In this document: positions 1 through 8,840 of the stretch, one piece after another
How positions within the stretch are numbered: position 1 is the stretch's first letter
Layout: each line of letters opens with the position of its first letter
Assembly (NCBI GenBank): GCA_000531095.1
Contig: HG799462.1
Coordinates: 102,261 to 166,260, forward strand
From: Gemmata massiliana
GTDB lineage: Bacteria > Planctomycetota > Planctomycetia > Gemmatales > Gemmataceae
Length of the DNA: 64,000 nt
Direction: 5' to 3'
Made by a program: the position numbers and the translations under genes
Notes under the pieces: generated by a model
What the model saw: the letters and a program-made list of their open reading frames with translations, nothing else
Database searches by the model: none
Told to the model about the DNA's origin: nothing

Positions 1-473
1 CCTGCACGTCGGCGGTCACCACCGACAGGGCCCAGACCAATCCGAGCGAATCGACCCCGATGAACCGCTTGCGCCCGTTCACCTTTTTTCCCCCCGTCGT
101 ACCCCTTGGGGCCGCCGCGGTGGGTGATCTTGACGGTCTGGCTATCGACCCGCAGGGTTCCCGGGGTCGGCGGGGCGCCGGCCCCGATCCGCACGTCCTC
201 GCGAAGCGTGGCGTGAACCCGGTCCCAAACTCCGGCCAGGCGCCAGTCCCGGAACAGGCCGTAGACCGTTTGCCACGCCGGGAAGTCGTGGGGCAACATG
301 CGCCACGCGCCCCCGGCCCGCAGGTGATAGAAGATCGCGTTGACCACCTCCCGCCGATCCACGACGACCGGATGGCCACCCTTGGGGGTACCGGATTTGG
401 ACCGCGGCAGCAGTGGGTCCAGGCGGTCCCATTGCTCGTCGGTCAGGTCGGTCGGGTACGGGTTCCTACTCAT
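1..473 (-). CDS. IS5-family transposase, partial, with a homopolymer frameshift
   Basis: Read on the minus strand from the ATG at 471-473, the protein begins MSRNPYPTDLTDEQWDRL and continues through AIFYHLRAGGAWRMLP and TLRVDSQTVK, the standard N-terminal helical region and first catalytic Asp of IS5-type DDE transposases. The reading frame is good to the run of six G and six A (84-95 on the plus strand). After it, the family sequence (VNGRKRFIGVDSLGL) is found one base out of frame. A single extra A, a sequencing error or programmed slippage would each explain this. The gene runs off the left edge, so the C-terminal DDE residues are not visible. Family assignment is firm; whether the copy is active is not known. 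Confidence 0.85.
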   Translation of the reverse strand, partial: MSRNPYPTDLTDEQWDRLDPLLPRSKSGTPKGGHPVVVDRREVVNAIFYHLRAGGAWRMLPHDFPAWQTVYGLFRDWRLAGVWDRVHATLREDVRIGAGAPPTPGTLRVDSQTVKITHRGGPKGYDGGKKGERAQAVHRGRFARIGLGPVGGDRRRA

Positions 474-531
474 GGCCGCCATGAGTAACCGGCACCACAT
501 TCCAAATCCAGACCAGTTTCAAAACACACTC
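1..531 (-). mobile_element. Right part of an IS5-type insertion sequence
   Basis: Upstream of the transposase ATG a short leader ends in gtttcaaaacacactc at about 516-531, which read outward-in begins GAGTGTGTTTTGAAAC, a plausible terminal inverted repeat. It abuts the end of the next element, and the bases ctaa at 531-534 would fit the YTAR targets used by IS5 relatives. The other terminus lies outside the window, so the boundary is an inference. Confidence 0.6.
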
Positions 532-533
532 TA

Positions 534-1039
534 AGCTCGACTGGTGCCGATTCTGAGTGCGCTCAAGCGGCCGGGGCGAGCGCCGTGAGTAGCAATTCCC
601 GCACGCGGTCGGGGAGTTTATTGAGAGTGGTGCCGTCTCCGGCCTGTGGCAAAAGGGCCTGGTCCCAAAGCCACCGGCGCACGGCGGCGTCCGGAACGAT
701 GTGATCCAGCACGAACCGCATCAACGCGCACCCGAGCGCGAGCCCGGACCAGGGCGCGCGGGAGAGCACCCGGCGGTAGTCGGTGGGGTGCCCAGGTGCC
801 GGAGCGTGCGCAGCAGGTTCGCCACGGTGCGCCGACCGGTGCTCACAAGCGCACCGACCAACAGAACCGAGAACCGCTGGTACGTGGGGCTCGTGAAGTG
901 CAGCGCGAGCACCTGCACCAGCGCGTGCGCCTCGGGTGGTAGAATCATGGCGGCCGTCCGTGGGCGAGGGCCACGGGAGCTTCAGCAACCCCATGATACC
1001 TCACCACGGACGGCCCTGAGAATCGGCACCAGTCGAGCT
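534..1039. mobile_element. Internally deleted insertion sequence with intact terminal inverted repeats
   Basis: The ends 534-557 and 1016-1039 are inverted repeats that match at 23 of 24 positions (core gactggtgccgattct and its complement). Between them lies only about 450 bp carrying the beginning and the very end of a transposase gene. A 506-bp element with good ends and no complete transposase fits a non-autonomous, MITE-like derivative that could be mobilised in trans by a full-length relative elsewhere in the genome. No clear target duplication is visible. Confidence 0.75.
563..948 (-). pseudogene. Remnant of a DDE-superfamily (IS701-like) transposase
   Basis: From the ATG at 946-948 the frame reads MILPPEAHALVQVLALHFTS and then STGRRTVANLLRTL, an N-terminal signature of the IS701-like DDE superfamily endonuclease transposases as I remember them. 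Near 790 the frame shifts by one base, and the neighbouring frame continues with PTDYRRVLSRAPWSG and CALMRFVLDHIVPD. This then joins directly to a C-terminal-like end (WLWDQALLPQ to LLTALAPAA, stop at 563). About 130 residues remain of a protein normally over 400 long, so the catalytic core is deleted. The gene is dead by both frameshift and deletion. Confidence 0.75.
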
Positions 1040-1109
1040 CAGTATCTTCAAACCCTTTGGCCGATACACTACGACCGAGTCGCGCCATCGAAAATTGCGC
1101 TACAACCCT

Positions 1110-2162
1110 ATTTATGAAGGCACTCTTTGTTCGTGAGTTGACAGAAGCCGAGCGCGGAGCGCTCCGCGTGAGCTCCGCAGCCGGCCGGTCCGGACCCTTC
1201 GGCGCGCCCAAATCCTCCTGGCCAGCGCCGAACACCAAACCCGGTCCCGGATTGCGGGTCGGGTGCGCGTCGCAAACGGTCCGTAACGCGATCCACGCCT
1301 TCGAGAACGAGGGCACCGGTCGCAGAGCTTCAGGCCGCGCGTCACCAAAGGGGCGCCGTCGTCCGTCAGCGCGCTCCGCACGGCCGAGCAGTACCCCGCG
1401 ATCACTTCGGCTTGGGCATCCCTGCGCGCCTCGACCGACCTCTCGATGGCGCGCACGCCCCGCACCTTCTTCTTGAGTTCCTTCTTGGCGTGCCGATCGG
1501 CCTCGTAAATGGGTCGAGCGGCCTCGCGCAGGAAGTGGAACGGACACAACTGGTGCGGCACGTCCGGGAGCGCGGCCTTAACCGCCTTGCGGATCGAGTG
1601 CTGTCCGTCGGACACGACACCGGGCCATTCGTCTTCACCTGCTCCAACAGCGCCGCCAAATCTTGGTTGCGGGCCGACAGCAGACTCTTCGCCAGGAGGA
1701 TCTCGCCACTGAGCACGTCGCGCAGAACCCACAACACCTCGTGACCCACATCAGGTTGGAGCCCGTCGATCGCTAGGACCACGCCCGTGCTGCCGAAGAA
1801 CCGCGTGGAGCCGGTCGTCATCGACCCGCGTGACGGCGAGCAACTCGTCGTCACGCGGGTCGAGCAAGTTTGTAACCGTGCGCTCGGCCAGTGTCACGCC
1901 GAGTTGCGTGCGGTGGGCGTGGATCTCGGGAACGGACCGATGCTCGGTGTACCGCAACCGGCCGACGCGCGAGGACGCCGAGGGCGAACTCGTGGTGCGG
2001 GAGCGCCAGTCGCCCCTCGGCCTCGGGTCGGAACAGGTCGCACGGGCGGTGCCGGCATCGGGAGCTGCGAAGCGAGTACCGGTTGACGGCGGTTAGCGAC
2101 GTGAGCGTACGGAAGTTGGAGTAATCAGAGTACAACCGATTCCCGCACGCCGGGCAGGTCAC
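1110..2162 (-). pseudogene. Multiply frameshifted transposase (ISL3/MULE-like DDE)
   Basis: Segments of one transposase appear in successive minus-strand frames. At about 2162-1976 there is a CPACG zinc-finger-like start and LALPHHEFAL. At about 1957-1795 comes LRYTEHRSVPEIHAHRTQLG. At about 1803-1625 comes GVVLAIDGLQPDVGHEVLW. At about 1640-1310 comes GVVSDGQHSIRKAVKAALP followed by QLCPFHFLREAARPIYEADR. At least three frameshifts separate them and the C-terminus is lost in other frames. The AIDG and VSDG motifs look like the first two DDE aspartates. The exact IS family is uncertain; the N-terminal cysteine motif and the CPFHFLREA region suggest an ISL3 or MULE-type enzyme. Confidence 0.75.
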
Positions 2163-2605
2163 CGAAACCGGTACCCGTGTGACCTCAGCAGTCGGGTGCG
2201 ACGAGCCACAAGCAACCCTCCTGGGGTCGGAACATTATCCCACCACGGCTCGTGTGGCACCAGTCAGGCTTGCCGGCCTAGTTTTTTGGGTGTAGGACCG
2301 CATTTGCAGAGCGTCGGAGAGCGGCACGAGATGTTTGGCACAACTCGTGACTGAGCTAATGATCCGATCACGAGTTCGCGGCATCTGTCAGCGCGTTGCT
2401 GCAACAATTCCCAGAATCGCTACTCACACCAGCATCGAAAACCCACTTGGAAACTCACCGTGCGTCTTCGCCCGCGCGCAAACCCGGTACTACACCCGTT
2501 TTTTTGTCGCCGCGCTTTACGAACGTAACGGTTCCACACTTCATAGCCCGAGCGCGGTATCATCGGTTGCGAAACAATTCGGTTCACGTTTCGCGAGGTG
2601 ATACC
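2163..2605. other. Intergenic region, no gene recognised
   Basis: This 440-bp stretch separates the transposase graveyard from the first intact-looking gene. I find no convincing coding sequence, tRNA or strong hairpin in it. A short open frame on the plus strand (2335-2601) shows no family resemblance. The promoter of the downstream gene presumably lies here. Confidence 0.5.
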
Positions 2606-3678
2606 ATGCTCACGCGCGTCGTTCCCACGGCCGTTCTGGTCGCGGTTGTCGGGTGGACCACGTCGAGCGCGCAACCGCCGGTTCCTGGAAGCCAGCCCTC
2701 CAAGGAAAGCAAACCGGACGGGGGAAGGGCCAACGGACCGGCCGCGAAAATCGAATCCAAGAACGATCTCGTGCTGTTCGAGATCCGCATGGTGGACGAC
2801 ACGGTGATGAATGTGTCGCTGATGGAACCGGCGCTGGCAATCGCCACGAAATACGGCAAATTAATGGTTCCGGTGGCCGAGGTCCGGCGCCTGGAGTTCG
2901 GGTTCCGTTACCCGGACGGAATGGAAGCGAAGATCGACAAGGCAGTCGCCGATCTCGCCGCACCCGAGTTTCGCACGCGCGAGGACGCGGAACAAACACT
3001 TGCCAACATCGGCCAATTCGCGGTTCCCGCACTGCGCCGCGCGTCCAAAAGTGAGGACGCGGAAATGAACCGGCGCTCAAAGGCGGTTCTCAAGCTCCTG
3101 GAAAGCAAGCTCGCACCCGACCAACTGGAACTGCGCGACCACGACTCGATCGAAACGGCCGAATTCACCACCAAGGGCCGGATGGACCTCAGCGCGCTAA
3201 AGGTGCGCACCAAGTATTTCGGCGACGCGACCGTGAGGCTCTCGGACATCCGCACGTTCCGGTCGGTCGGGTCCGCGCCGGCCTCGGAATTCGCGCTGGA
3301 CGCGGCCAAGTACGCGAAAATGAATCAGGCCGACTGGCTGGAAACGGCCATCGAAGTCAGTGCCGGGCAGCAACTGGAAGTGACCGCGACGGGCAAGATT
3401 GACCAGTGGCCGCAGGGACCGGGGCAGTACATGTCCGAGCCGGGCGGACTACCCGGTCACGCCGGTGGGGGAGTGGTGGTGGGTGGGATGCCGCGAATCG
3501 GTGTCCGGGTCAGGTGGTTGGGCGCATCGGCGCGAACGGAACCCCGTTCGTCATCGGCGCGTCGTATAAGGGGAAGATCACCGAGAACGGAAAACTCTAC
3601 ATGCGGATTTCCCCCAGCCCGTGGAACTGCGACTCGACCGGGGCGTACAAAATCAGCGCCAACGTCACGACCCCGTGA
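2606..3678 (+). CDS. Secreted protein with HEAT-like segment and LecA-like C-terminal domain, frameshifted
   Basis: The ATG at 2606 is preceded by GAGGTG at 2595-2600 and followed by a signal peptide (MLTRVVPTAVLVAVVGWTTS). The middle contains a short HEAT-like helical stretch (AEQTLANIGQFAVPALRRAS). From about 3340 the sequence turns into a beta-rich domain with WLETAIEVSAGQQLEVTATG. Its expected end, RIGANGTPFVIGASYKGKI and LYMRISPSPWNCDSTGAYKI, is found in the neighbouring frame, ending at the TGA at 3676-3678. The change occurs near 3486-3496, where one missing G (ccgcga for ccggcga) restores the frame. The C-terminal pattern resembles planctomycete domains related to the PA-IL/LecA galactose lectin fold. 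Exact function unknown. Confidence 0.7.
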
Positions 3679-3714
3679 CCGCACCGGAGTTCGGTTCATA
3701 AACTTGACCTTCGA

Positions 3715-3736
3715 CGGGGGCCGCGCGCGGCCCCCG
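3715..3736 (+). terminator. GC-rich hairpin terminator
   Basis: A perfect 22-base palindrome of G5/C5 with a CCGCGCGCGG centre lies 37 bp after the lectin-like gene and 20 bp before the MutS-like gene. It has no T tract but is the obvious transcript end between them. Confidence 0.6.
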
Positions 3737-3756
3737 CGTTCGTTCCTACCTCTTCA

Positions 3757-5565
3757 ATGAGTGACGTTCCACTGTCACAGTCTTCACCCGCCGCCGTTTA
3801 CACCGACCGATTGGCCGCGCGCCGGGCGATTGTGGCCACCCTCACCGCGCGCCTCGACACGCTCAGCTACGCGCGCCTCGGAGCGTTTCTTGTGGCGCTC
3901 GTTGTCGCGGGACTGGCATTCGGCGCGGGGCTCTTTTCCCCGTGGTTTACGCTGCTCCCGGCGCTCGTGTTCGTGTATTTCGTCGCGACGTTCGAGGCGA
4001 CGCGCCGGCGCCGAACGTGGGCCGATCGCGCGGCGCGGTTCTACACGGGCGGCCTCGACCGGCTCGCGGGCAAACCGAGCGGAGTGGGGCAAGGCGAACG
4101 CTTCGCGAACGACGCGCACCCCTACGCCGCGGACCTCGACCTCTTCGGGGCGGGATCGGTGTTCGAGCGCGTGACCGCGTGCCGCACGCGGGCCGGTGAA
4201 GATACACTGGCCGCGTGGTTACTCGCGCCGGCCGCGCCCGCGGAAGTAAAAGCGCGCCAGGAAGCCGTCGCCGATCTGACCCCGCGCCTCGATTTGCGAG
4301 AAGCGCTCGCGGTGGCCGGGGCCGAGGCTCCCGCCGCCGATTACCACGCGCTCGCGGATTGGGGAACGGGCCAGATCGAGTCCCCACCACCGTGGAAGTG
4401 GTGGACGGTCGAACTCCTCGGCTGGGCGAACGTGCTCGCGTGGGCCGGGTGGTTCTTCGTCGGCACGTCCGCCTTGCCGGTGCTCGTGTTCGGGCTACCG
4501 TCGCTCGTACTGGCGCTCCCACTCGTGTCGTGGGCACGCGGGGTACTCGCGCCGCTCGATCGGGCGACCGAGAATCTGTCGCTGTTTGAGGCCGCCCTCG
4601 GTCGACTGGAACGCGAAGCATTCAACGCGCCGCGGCTCAAAGAGCTCCAAAGCGCGATGCGGGCGGGCGGGCACTTACCGTCCGAGCAGATTCACCAACT
4701 CCGGGTGCTCCTCGACGGCTATAACGCCCGGCGCAATGCGTTCTTTATTCCGATTGCGGTGCTCCGCGTGTGGAACGTGCGGTTCGCGTTCAAGCTCGAA
4801 GCATGGCGCGCACGTTCCGGTCCGGCAATCGCGCAGTGGTTGCGCGCGGTCGGCGAAGCGGAAGCGCTCTCATCGCTCGCGGGCTACGCTTACGAGAACC
4901 CCACAGCCATTTACCCAACGGTGGAAGCCGGCCCGGTGCAACTCACGGCAACCGGAGTGGGGCACCCGCTCATTCCCGCCGAGAAGTGCATCCGGAATGA
5001 CGTCACACTCGGCGGCGAATCCGGCCCGCGCGTGCTGATCGTGAGCGGGTCGAATATGTCGGGTAAGAGCACGATGTTACGCGCGGTCGGCGTGAACGCG
5101 GTGCTAGCCCTCGCGGGCGGAGTGGTGCGCGCGACCAGCTTCGCGCTCACGCCGCTCGCTCTCGGGGCGACGATGCGAGTACAGGACTCGCTCCAGGAGG
5201 GTAAGTCGCGCTTCTTCGCGGAAGTCACGAAGGTCCGGCTCTTGCTCGACATCGCGACCCGCGAGGGCGGACTTCCGCTCTTGTTCCTGCTCGACGAACT
5301 GTTCGCGGGCACCAACTCGGCCGACCGCGTCGCTGGCGCAGAGGGTGTAACGCGCGCGCTTCTGACTGCCGGTGCGATCGGCTTCGTGACGACGCACGAC
5401 CTGAGCCTGACCGCGGTGACCGACACGATCCCCGGGGCCGTGAACGTTCACTTCTCCGACGGCTTCGGGGGCGGCGAGTTGCAGTTCGACTACACGATGC
5501 GCCCGGGCGTCGTGCCGCACGGCAACGGTCTCGCACTCATGCGGGCCGTCGGGTTGACGGTTTAG
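3757..5565 (+). CDS. Membrane-anchored MutS-like ATPase (MutS domain V)
   Basis: The 602-residue protein has two hydrophobic helices near residues 45-85 and another pair near 225-265, then a helical core and a C-terminal MutS-type ATPase domain. The Walker A motif GSNMSGKST lies near residues 431-439, the Walker B region LLFLLDELFAGT near 508-519, and TTHD near 546. The mismatch-recognition N-terminal domains of MutS are absent, so a classical mismatch-repair role is not implied. It matches the short bacterial MutS-domain proteins with membrane segments, whose biological role is unclear to me. No obvious operon partner. Confidence 0.85.
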   Translation: MSDVPLSQSSPAAVYTDRLAARRAIVATLTARLDTLSYARLGAFLVALVVAGLAFGAGLFSPWFTLLPALVFVYFVATFEATRRRRTWADRAARFYTGGLDRLAGKPSGVGQGERFANDAHPYAADLDLFGAGSVFERVTACRTRAGEDTLAAWLLAPAAPAEVKARQEAVADLTPRLDLREALAVAGAEAPAADYHALADWGTGQIESPPPWKWWTVELLGWANVLAWAGWFFVGTSALPVLVFGLPSLVLALPLVSWARGVLAPLDRATENLSLFEAALGRLEREAFNAPRLKELQSAMRAGGHLPSEQIHQLRVLLDGYNARRNAFFIPIAVLRVWNVRFAFKLEAWRARSGPAIAQWLRAVGEAEALSSLAGYAYENPTAIYPTVEAGPVQLTATGVGHPLIPAEKCIRNDVTLGGESGPRVLIVSGSNMSGKSTMLRAVGVNAVLALAGGVVRATSFALTPLALGATMRVQDSLQEGKSRFFAEVTKVRLLLDIATREGGLPLLFLLDELFAGTNSADRVAGAEGVTRALLTAGAIGFVTTHDLSLTAVTDTIPGAVNVHFSDGFGGGELQFDYTMRPGVVPHGNGLALMRAVGLTV

Positions 5566-5719
5566 GCGCACAGCCGATGTGGAGTGCTATTGGCGAACGG
5601 CCGGCGCGAGCTGGCTGGTAAAAACGCGCCGTCTATTCACGCAATTCCACTCCCCAACTCGCGCCAATCGTTTACTCAACTCGCCGATTGCTCACTTCGA
5701 TTTATCTCGTTTTTCCTCC

Positions 5720-5750
5720 TTGAACCTCACGTAACGTCAGGATGTACCAT
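5720..5750 (+). promoter_or_regulatory. MerR-type promoter/operator with 19-bp spacer
   Basis: A -35-like TTGAAC (5720-5725) is followed by exactly 19 bp and a TACCAT -10-like box (5745-5750). Between them lies a dyad cctcacg-taa-cgtcagg (5725-5741), which matches on both sides except one position. An over-long spacer with a dyad inside it is the hallmark of promoters controlled by MerR-family proteins. It stands 30 bp upstream of a MerR-family gene, so autoregulation is likely. Confidence 0.7.
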
Positions 5751-5780
5751 GCCCGCGTCGGGTGACTTGGGGAGGTTGTC

Positions 5781-6551
5781 ATGCCGGAACAGCGGTGGAA
5801 GGTCGGCGAACTGGCCGCACGCACGGGGCTGACGGTGCGCGCACTTCACCATTACGACGCCATCGGGCTGCTGTGCCCGTCGGACCGGAGCGGGTCGGCG
5901 CACGGTTCCGGGCACCGGCGGTACACCGCCGCGGACGTGACCAAGTTGCACCAGATCATGTGTTTGAAGCAGCTTGGGTTCAGCCTGGAGCAGATCAAAG
6001 AGTACATGACGCGGGCCGACTACGACCCGCGCGAAGTGGTCCGGCTCCACCTAGCAAAAGTGCGCGAGCAAGCCGCGGAACTGGCTCAACTGGGCGACCG
6101 GCTCGAAGGGCTCTCTCAGACACTCGACGCGGCGGGCGCCGTATCCGCCGAGACGTTTCTCCAAACGATCGAGGTGATGACAATGATCGAAAAGTATTAC
6201 ACTCCGGAGCAACTGAAGCAGATCGAGGACCGGCGCAATGCCGGCGGACCCGAGATGGAAGAGGCCATCCAAAAGGGGCCGCAAATGTGGGCGGATCTGT
6301 TCGCGGATGTGCAAGCCGCGATGGACGCGGGCATCGATCCGGCTGATCCGAAGGCGCGGGCACTCGCGGAGCGGTGGCTCGCACTGGTAATGGGGTTTAC
6401 CGGCGGCGATCCGGGCATTTTCAATTCTCTGAAGAAGATGTACGAAAACGAGGACAACGTGCGTGGCATGGATGTCAAGGCGATGCGCCCGCTGAACGAG
6501 TACCTCGAAAAAGCACGAACTGCTGCCGGGATCAAGCACCCGGGGCAATAG
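5781..6551 (+). CDS. MerR-family transcriptional regulator with TipAS-like effector domain
   Basis: GGAGG at 5771-5775 sets the ATG at 5781. Residues 6-75 form the MerR winged helix (WKVGELAARTGLTVRALHHY and GHRRYTAADVTKLHQI), followed by a coiled-coil dimerisation helix to about residue 120. The C-terminal half (KYYTPEQLKQIEDRR, ALAERWLALVMGFTGGDPGI) is a TipAS/antibiotic-recognition domain as in TipAL. Such proteins bind drugs or hydrophobic ligands and twist the promoter to activate transcription. The operator-like promoter just upstream suggests self-control. The target may also include the downstream SDR gene, but no second dyad was seen there. Confidence 0.9.
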   Translation: MPEQRWKVGELAARTGLTVRALHHYDAIGLLCPSDRSGSAHGSGHRRYTAADVTKLHQIMCLKQLGFSLEQIKEYMTRADYDPREVVRLHLAKVREQAAELAQLGDRLEGLSQTLDAAGAVSAETFLQTIEVMTMIEKYYTPEQLKQIEDRRNAGGPEMEEAIQKGPQMWADLFADVQAAMDAGIDPADPKARALAERWLALVMGFTGGDPGIFNSLKKMYENEDNVRGMDVKAMRPLNEYLEKARTAAGIKHPGQ

Positions 6552-6645
6552 CAAAAGTGAGTGCCCGGTGGTCGGCTCGTCGGGTATCACAGTGGGTGAG
6601 AGTCGTGCCGCTTTTACTCACTACCCGTCGAGACGAGGATTCGCC

Positions 6646-7437
6646 GTGAACTTGGGCCTGAAGGACAGCGCCGTTGTTGTGGTCGGTGGAGCGCGCGGGT
6701 TGGGGCGCGCGATCGCGTCCACGTTTGCTGAAGAAGGTTGTCGCATCGGAATCTGGGACGTGTCCCCGGACGCACAAACGGCCGGTGCCGAACTCGGCGG
6801 CACGGGTTGGCAAGTCGATGTCACCGACGATTCGGCCGCTCGCGCCGCGACCACCGAAACGTGGACGAAGTTCGGCGCGGTGGATCACGTCGTGTTCGCG
6901 GTGGGGATCGGTTCCGGCAAGTTCGGATTCCCGTTCTGGGAAATCGACCCCGGCGTTTGGGCGCGCGTGCTTCAAGTGAACCTCATCGGCGCCGCAATCG
7001 TGGCGCACAACTTCGCCCCGCGCCTCGCGGATCGCAAGAAGGGAACGATACTATTCCTCTCATCCGTTGCCGGGCAAATCGGCTCGCAGACAGACCCGCC
7101 GTACAGCGCGTCAAAGGCCGGGCTCATCAACTTCTCTCAGTGCGCGGCCAAGGATCTCGCGCCGTTTGGTGTGCGTGTGAATTGCCTGTGCCCGGGGATG
7201 ATTAAGACCCCACTTAATCGTTCGGTGTGGCAATCGTGGGCGGACCGTCAACCACCTGAAGCGCGCATCGACTACGAAACGTGGGCTGCGGACAAGATCG
7301 CGAAAATCGTTCCACTGAACCGCTGGCAAACCCCAGAAGACATCGCGGCGATGGCGGTGTTCCTCGCCAGCGACCGCGCCGCGAACGTCACCGGCCAGAC
7401 GGTCAACGTGGACGGCGGGTACGTGATGCACTGGTGA
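6646..7437 (+). CDS. SDR-family oxidoreductase
   Basis: A 263-residue Rossmann enzyme. The glycine-rich nucleotide motif GGARGLG lies near residues 13-19, LFLSSVAGQ supplies the catalytic Ser, and YSASK near residue 153 supplies Tyr and Lys. The end VNVDGGYVMHW is typical of the 3-oxoacyl-ACP reductase-like classical SDRs. I chose the GTG at 6646 because a purine-rich agacgagg lies just upstream and the protein then starts at the canonical first beta strand; an in-frame GTG at 6568 would add 26 unmatched residues. The substrate cannot be read from the sequence. Confidence 0.85.
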   Translation: MNLGLKDSAVVVVGGARGLGRAIASTFAEEGCRIGIWDVSPDAQTAGAELGGTGWQVDVTDDSAARAATTETWTKFGAVDHVVFAVGIGSGKFGFPFWEIDPGVWARVLQVNLIGAAIVAHNFAPRLADRKKGTILFLSSVAGQIGSQTDPPYSASKAGLINFSQCAAKDLAPFGVRVNCLCPGMIKTPLNRSVWQSWADRQPPEARIDYETWAADKIAKIVPLNRWQTPEDIAAMAVFLASDRAANVTGQTVNVDGGYVMHW

Positions 7438-7488
7438 TTCCGTTCGCTATGCTGTCTTTGCGATTCCCCACCTTACGATGCCACACCC

Positions 7489-8190
7489 ATGAAACACCTC
7501 TTTGTTCCCGCTGTTGCCGTTCTGCTGTTTGCTGCTCCCCATGCCGGTGCGTTCGAGCCCAGCGAAAACTACAAGAAGCGCGAGATTCAAGGGTTCACCG
7601 TACTCGTACACCCCGAGGTGGAGAAACACGCGCACGAGGCGAAAGTCGCGTTCGAGGAGTTGGACAGCCAGCTCAAGAAGTTGTGCGCGGTCGTGCCCGA
7701 GAAGCCGCTCGCGGCACTCAAGAACGTCAAGTTCTGGGTGGAGTGGCAAACGAAGAAGAACGGAGCCGCAGAGTTTCACGTCTCGAAGGGGTGGCTCAAG
7801 AACAACGGCTACAACCCGGAGAAAGCCGGCGGCGTGGAGATCAACAACCTCAAGAACTTCGTCGATTGGTCGCGCCGGGCACAGCCGTGGATGGTGCTTC
7901 ACGAACTGGCCCATGCGTACCACTTCCTCACGCTCGGCGACGCTTACGAGCCACTCGAATCCGCGTACAAGCAGGCCATCGAACGGAAACTCTACGAGAG
8001 TGTCGAGTACGTCGGGGGCGGTAAGAAAAAGGCTTACGCGACCACCAACCGGGCGGAATACTTCGCCGAGCTGAGTGAAGCGTACTTCGGCAAGAACGAC
8101 TTCGCCCCGTACACGCGAAGCGAACTGGAGAAGCACGATCCCGTCGGCTTCGAGCTGATGCAGAAGGCGTGGGGCACACCGACGAAGTGA
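7489..8190 (+). CDS. Secreted zinc-peptidase-like protein (HExxH)
   Basis: The 233-residue product starts with a signal peptide (MKHLFVPAVAVLLFAAPHAG). HELAH near residue 138 is a zinc-binding HExxH motif, and the downstream NRAEYFAELSEAYF could supply the third glutamate ligand of a gluzincin. The spacing and the lysine-rich small-domain architecture recall the ATLF/anthrax-lethal-factor-like peptidase fold, but I hold that only as a possibility. No prodomain is visible. It is likely periplasmic or extracellular; substrate unknown. Confidence 0.7.
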   Translation: MKHLFVPAVAVLLFAAPHAGAFEPSENYKKREIQGFTVLVHPEVEKHAHEAKVAFEELDSQLKKLCAVVPEKPLAALKNVKFWVEWQTKKNGAAEFHVSKGWLKNNGYNPEKAGGVEINNLKNFVDWSRRAQPWMVLHELAHAYHFLTLGDAYEPLESAYKQAIERKLYESVEYVGGGKKKAYATTNRAEYFAELSEAYFGKNDFAPYTRSELEKHDPVGFELMQKAWGTPTK

Positions 8191-8243
8191 ACTCGGTTCC
8201 CGCGTGCGGTGTCTCAGTCGACAATCGCACGCGGAGTTCACCG

Positions 8244-8783
8244 ATGACGTCCAGTTTACTTGAGCGCGGCTCCATTCGGCTCGTGACCGATTTTCTGCCC
8301 GGTAGCCATGCTCTCTACGAACACCTCGCGACGTCGATTGTGTGGGACACGCGCATTCGTGCCCGGAAGTCAGCCAGTTTCGGCGTGCCATACAATTACT
8401 CGGGTATCGAGTGGCCTCACGCCCCAATCCTTCATGCAATCCAATCGTTACTCGCCCGCGTTGCAGAAGAAATCAGGTTCGAGCCGAACAATTGCCTCGT
8501 GAACTATTATCCCGACGGCAAATCCTCGATGGGCTTTCATTCCGATTCGACCGAGGCCCTCGAACCGGGAACCGGCATCGCGGTCGTCTCGCTCGGCGCC
8601 GAACGCACCATCACGTTTCACCGCATCAGTGACAAGACAGTAACCGAGAGCTACCGCCTGTCTTCCGGTTCGCTGCTATGGATGTGCCCCGAAATGCAGG
8701 CCGAATGGCGGCACGCGGTTCTCGCGGACCGGGACGTCAGTGGTGGTCGAATCAGCCTCACATTTCGTCGCGTAAAAGCGTGA
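8244..8783 (+). CDS. AlkB-like 2-oxoglutarate/Fe(II) dioxygenase
   Basis: GGAG at 8232-8235 precedes the ATG at 8244. The 179-residue protein has the AlkB-family jelly-roll signatures: NYYPDGKSSMGFHSDS with the HxD iron ligands (His near residue 99), a distal His in EWRHAV and the 2-oxoglutarate-binding arginine near the end in ISLTFRRVKA. These enzymes oxidatively demethylate alkylated DNA or RNA; some act on proteins. The short length and the absence of an N-terminal extension fit a bacterial AlkB homologue. It stands alone, without ada or alkA nearby. Confidence 0.85.
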   Translation: MTSSLLERGSIRLVTDFLPGSHALYEHLATSIVWDTRIRARKSASFGVPYNYSGIEWPHAPILHAIQSLLARVAEEIRFEPNNCLVNYYPDGKSSMGFHSDSTEALEPGTGIAVVSLGAERTITFHRISDKTVTESYRLSSGSLLWMCPEMQAEWRHAVLADRDVSGGRISLTFRRVKA

Positions 8784-8840
8784 ACCTCGGCTGCTGCTCC
8801 GGTGTCCGAGGGACAGGCCCACTCCCCAATCGAGCCAAAC

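Noticed and set aside
1..2162. A single composite transposon
   Set aside because: The three transposase remnants belong to different families and only the middle one has paired ends, so they look like independent insertions in one hot spot.
3757..5565. Classical mismatch-repair MutS
   Set aside because: It lacks the mismatch-binding and connector domains and carries transmembrane helices, so only the ATPase domain is shared.
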